The notes below the pieces were generated by a model, which saw only the letters and a program-made list of their open reading frames with translations, was not told the DNA's origin and did no database searches. A stretch of DNA of 8,480 nt from an uncultured Bacilli bacterium (lineage in GTDB: Bacteria; Bacillota_I; Bacilli_A; RF39; UBA660), in assembly GCA_948543905.1 (NCBI GenBank), contig CAOVIS010000007.1, positions 9,980 through 18,459 on the forward strand. Direction: 5' to 3'. Shown piece after piece: positions 6,702 through 8,480 of the stretch. The position numbers and the translations under genes were made by a program. Each line of letters begins with the position of its first letter. Position 1 is the stretch's first letter.

Positions 6702-6730
6702 TTAATAAATTTCTAAATTTGTGATATAAT
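6702..6730 (+). promoter_or_regulatory. Promoter of the ymfF-ymfH pair (extended -10)
   Basis: A perfect TATAAT at 6725-6730 preceded by TGA (extended -10), with a -35-like TTAATA at 6702-6707 and a 17-base spacer. The start is expected near 6737. AGAGGTGA (6737-6744) then serves as ribosome site 7 bases before ATG 6752, so the leader is about 15 bases. Confidence 0.7.
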
Positions 6731-6751
6731 AAGGCTAGAGGTGAAAAAACT

Positions 6752-8022
6752 ATGGAATATAAATCATTTGAATATCCATCATTTAATATATATACAGTAA
6801 GAACAAATCGTTTCAAAACCGTTCAAATGGAAATAATCTTTCGTGATGAAGTAAGAAAGGATGAACTATTATTAAAAACTTTTTTAGCAGATATTATGAG
6901 TGATTGTTCCGCAACTTACAAAAATCGTAAAGAAGTGGTAAAAAAACTCGAAGAATTATATCAAGCAAGTTTTTATGGAGTAACTAATAAACTAGGTAAT
7001 AATGTTTTAACTTCTTTTATTCTAAGTTTCTTAAATCCTAAATATGTAAACGAAGAAAATTATTTAGAAAATGTTTTAAAACTTCCCTTAGATATGATAA
7101 TGCATCCTTTTATAACTGCCACTGAATTTGATATTAAAAATTTTAACGTCGTTAAAAATCGTCTCCATGATGAAATTTTGGCGGTTAATGAAGATATAAA
7201 TCGGGTTGCCTTAAAAAAATCTTTATCTAAAATTGATTCTCCTAGTGGTTATAACATCATAGGATCTCTTGAAGAATTAGAAAGTATTACTCCGAGGAGT
7301 CTTTATGAAGCTTATCAAAAATTAATATCCACTAATCTTTGCGATATTTTTATAGTCGGTGATATCGACATGGATACTGCTGCTAATATCATTTTTAAAC
7401 ATTTTAAAAATCCCGTATCAAAACTAAAAGTTATCCTTTATATGTCCAAAATAAACCTGAAAAAAAGATACGTAAATTAACTGAAAAATCTAAATTTTTA
7501 GAAACAAGTCTCGTATTAATATATAATTTTGATAATCTTGATCCAAAAGAAAAAACTACCACTGCTCATTTTTACAATTATCTTTTAGGAGGAGGAGGCC
7601 TAAATACCAAATTATATCAAAGTCTTCGCGAAAAAAATTCTCTTTGTTATGGCATTAGAAGTATATATTTAAAATATGATGGTCTCTTAGTAATTGAAAC
7701 ATCTATAAGCAAAAAAGATATAGCTAAAGCTGAAAAATTAATCAAACAAGCATTCAAAGAGATGAAAGAAGGAAACTTTACTGATGATAGTTTAGAAGCT
7801 GCTAAGGAAAACTTTATTTTTTCTCTAAGTCTTGCCCTTGATAGTCCTGCTGGTATCTTAAATAATTATGTCTTTCATGTAATTGATAATCTACCATTAA
7901 TTGAAGAACGTATTAAATTAATAAAAGATGTAACCAAAGATGAAATAAAACTTGTAGCAAACAAAATAAAACCTAACTTAATGTTTACTTTAGAAGGATG
8001 TGAAGAAAATGGAGAAAATTAA
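6752..8022 (+). pseudogene. ymfF: M16 family protein YmfF (EF-P modification-associated, YfmF in some naming), broken by a frameshift
   Basis: Inactive-type M16 (insulinase/pitrilysin-fold) partner of YmfH; the family has been linked in Bacillus to EF-P 5-aminopentanol modification, mechanism unclear. The first part, 6752-7480, gives 242 residues starting MEYKSFEYPSFNIYTV and has no HxxEH motif, as expected for this subunit. It then runs into a TAA. The frame one base back is open from 7408 and continues the homologous protein: KPEKKIRKLTEKSKFLET, LLGGGGLNTKLYQSLREKNSLCYGIRS (7585-7665, typical M16 C-domain R..Y region), ending at TAA 8020-8022. Together they give about 423 residues, the normal family length, so one base appears to be missing, most likely near 7432-7457. 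Both halves are otherwise clean, so a recent mutation or a sequence error is likelier than an old pseudogene. It lies upstream of and overlaps ymfH. Confidence 0.85.
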
Positions 8023-8480
8023 TATTGTAGGAATCGACGAAGAAATATATACAACTACATCTAAAGGCGGCCTTCCCATCTATATTTGGAAAAATGCTTA
8101 TGCCAAAAGCTTTTATATGTCACTAAATGTCAAATATGGTTCTCTAGATACAGAGTTTACAGTAAATGGTAAGAAAAAAAGAGTTCCCAATGGTATAGCC
8201 CACTTTATGGAACATATTAAATTTAACATTGATAAAGATCACATTGCTAATGATATATTTGATCCTCTTGGCAGTGATATCAATGCTTTTACGACTTTTA
8301 AATATACCAGTTATTTAGTTTTTGGTACTAAAAAAATATCTGAAAATCTTGAAAATTTACTTACTTTTGTTTTAAATCCTTATTTTACTAAAGAAACAAT
8401 TAAAAAAGAAAAGGGTATTATAATTTCCGAAGTTAATATGGGCCATGATCAACCTTATAATAAATTATATTTTGAATTTA
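8009..8480 (+). CDS. ymfH: M16 family zinc metallopeptidase YmfH (YfmH), 3'-truncated by window edge
   Basis: Catalytic-type M16 peptidase, partner of YmfF. The ATG at 8009 lies inside the end of ymfF (14-base overlap, different frame), with GAAGGA at 7993-7998 as ribosome site 10 bases upstream, which suggests translational coupling. The 157 visible residues contain the inverted zinc motif HFMEH (65-69, in NGIAHFMEHIKF) with H65, E68 and H69, then GSDINAFTTFKYTSYLVFG (88-106), as in the family's 'NAyT....T.Y' segment, and KEKGIIISEVNMGHDQP (133-149), where E141 is the expected third zinc ligand. The active site therefore looks complete. The frame is open to the last base, and roughly two thirds of a normal ~420-430-residue protein lies beyond the window. 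If ymfF really is broken, the pair would lack its non-catalytic subunit. Confidence 0.92.
   Translation, partial: MEKINIVGIDEEIYTTTSKGGLPIYIWKNAYAKSFYMSLNVKYGSLDTEFTVNGKKKRVPNGIAHFMEHIKFNIDKDHIANDIFDPLGSDINAFTTFKYTSYLVFGTKKISENLENLLTFVLNPYFTKETIKKEKGIIISEVNMGHDQPYNKLYFEF

Noticed and set aside
7459..7468. Programmed -1 ribosomal slippage in ymfF at the A-run (A AAA AAG type)
   Set aside because: In the 0-frame the codons are AAA AAA AGA, so the phase of the heptamer is wrong for classic tandem slippage, and the upstream sequence suggests that the break lies before the run. Polymerase slippage is left open in the findings.
1..8480. tRNA, rRNA, CRISPR array, insertion-sequence ends or toxin-antitoxin pair
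   Set aside because: No cloverleaf, ribosomal RNA-like segment, regularly spaced repeat, terminal inverted repeat or small gene pair was visible on reading both strands.

Overview
The window is strongly AT-rich bacterial DNA whose gene content points to a low-GC Firmicute (Bacilli or Erysipelotrichia-like, possibly an uncultured gut or RF39-type lineage). The markers are the Firmicute-specific primosome pair DnaB/DnaI, a Gram-positive LexA, a long U32 protein with a DUF3656-like insert, and the paired M16 proteins YmfF/YmfH. TGA ends dnaB in frame, so the genetic code is the standard bacterial one and the organism is not a TGA=Trp mycoplasma. The exact taxon cannot be read from the sequence.

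Layout. Bases 1-2763 hold a plus-strand operon: the 3' part of dnaB (its frame stays open to the left edge, so the true start is outside), dnaI (GTG start, ribosome site overlapping the dnaB stop), and a small P-loop kinase of the UPF0200 / dephospho-CoA-kinase-like type, closed by a terminator. Bases 2764-3709 hold a self-contained unit: a strong-looking promoter with phased A-tracts, a leader hairpin, a near-perfect Shine-Dalgarno, a PD-(D/E)XK (Rpn/PDDEXK_2-type) gene, and a stem-loop over its stop codon. Bases 3730-5947 carry a U32-family gene resembling the RlhA branch. It converges on lexA (minus strand, 5967-6596), and the two meet at one hairpin whose T-run serves lexA.

A 155-base divergent intergenic region separates lexA from the ymfF/ymfH pair. 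It contains both promoters and an imperfect palindrome next to the lexA -35 box that is a candidate operator. ymfF is interrupted by a one-base frame change near 7432-7457, although both halves are well conserved. ymfH has an intact HFMEH zinc motif, overlaps the end of ymfF, and runs off the right edge.

How the genes work together. dnaB and dnaI cooperate in loading the replicative helicase. LexA controls the SOS response and probably itself. YmfF/YmfH are normally an inactive/active M16 pair. The U32 protein probably modifies RNA. The Rpn-type gene is the only accessory-looking item. I found no convincing new multi-gene system. The points most worth checking are the ymfF frame break, the Rpn-type gene with a substituted motif residue but elaborate expression signals, and the unusual kinase in the primosome operon.
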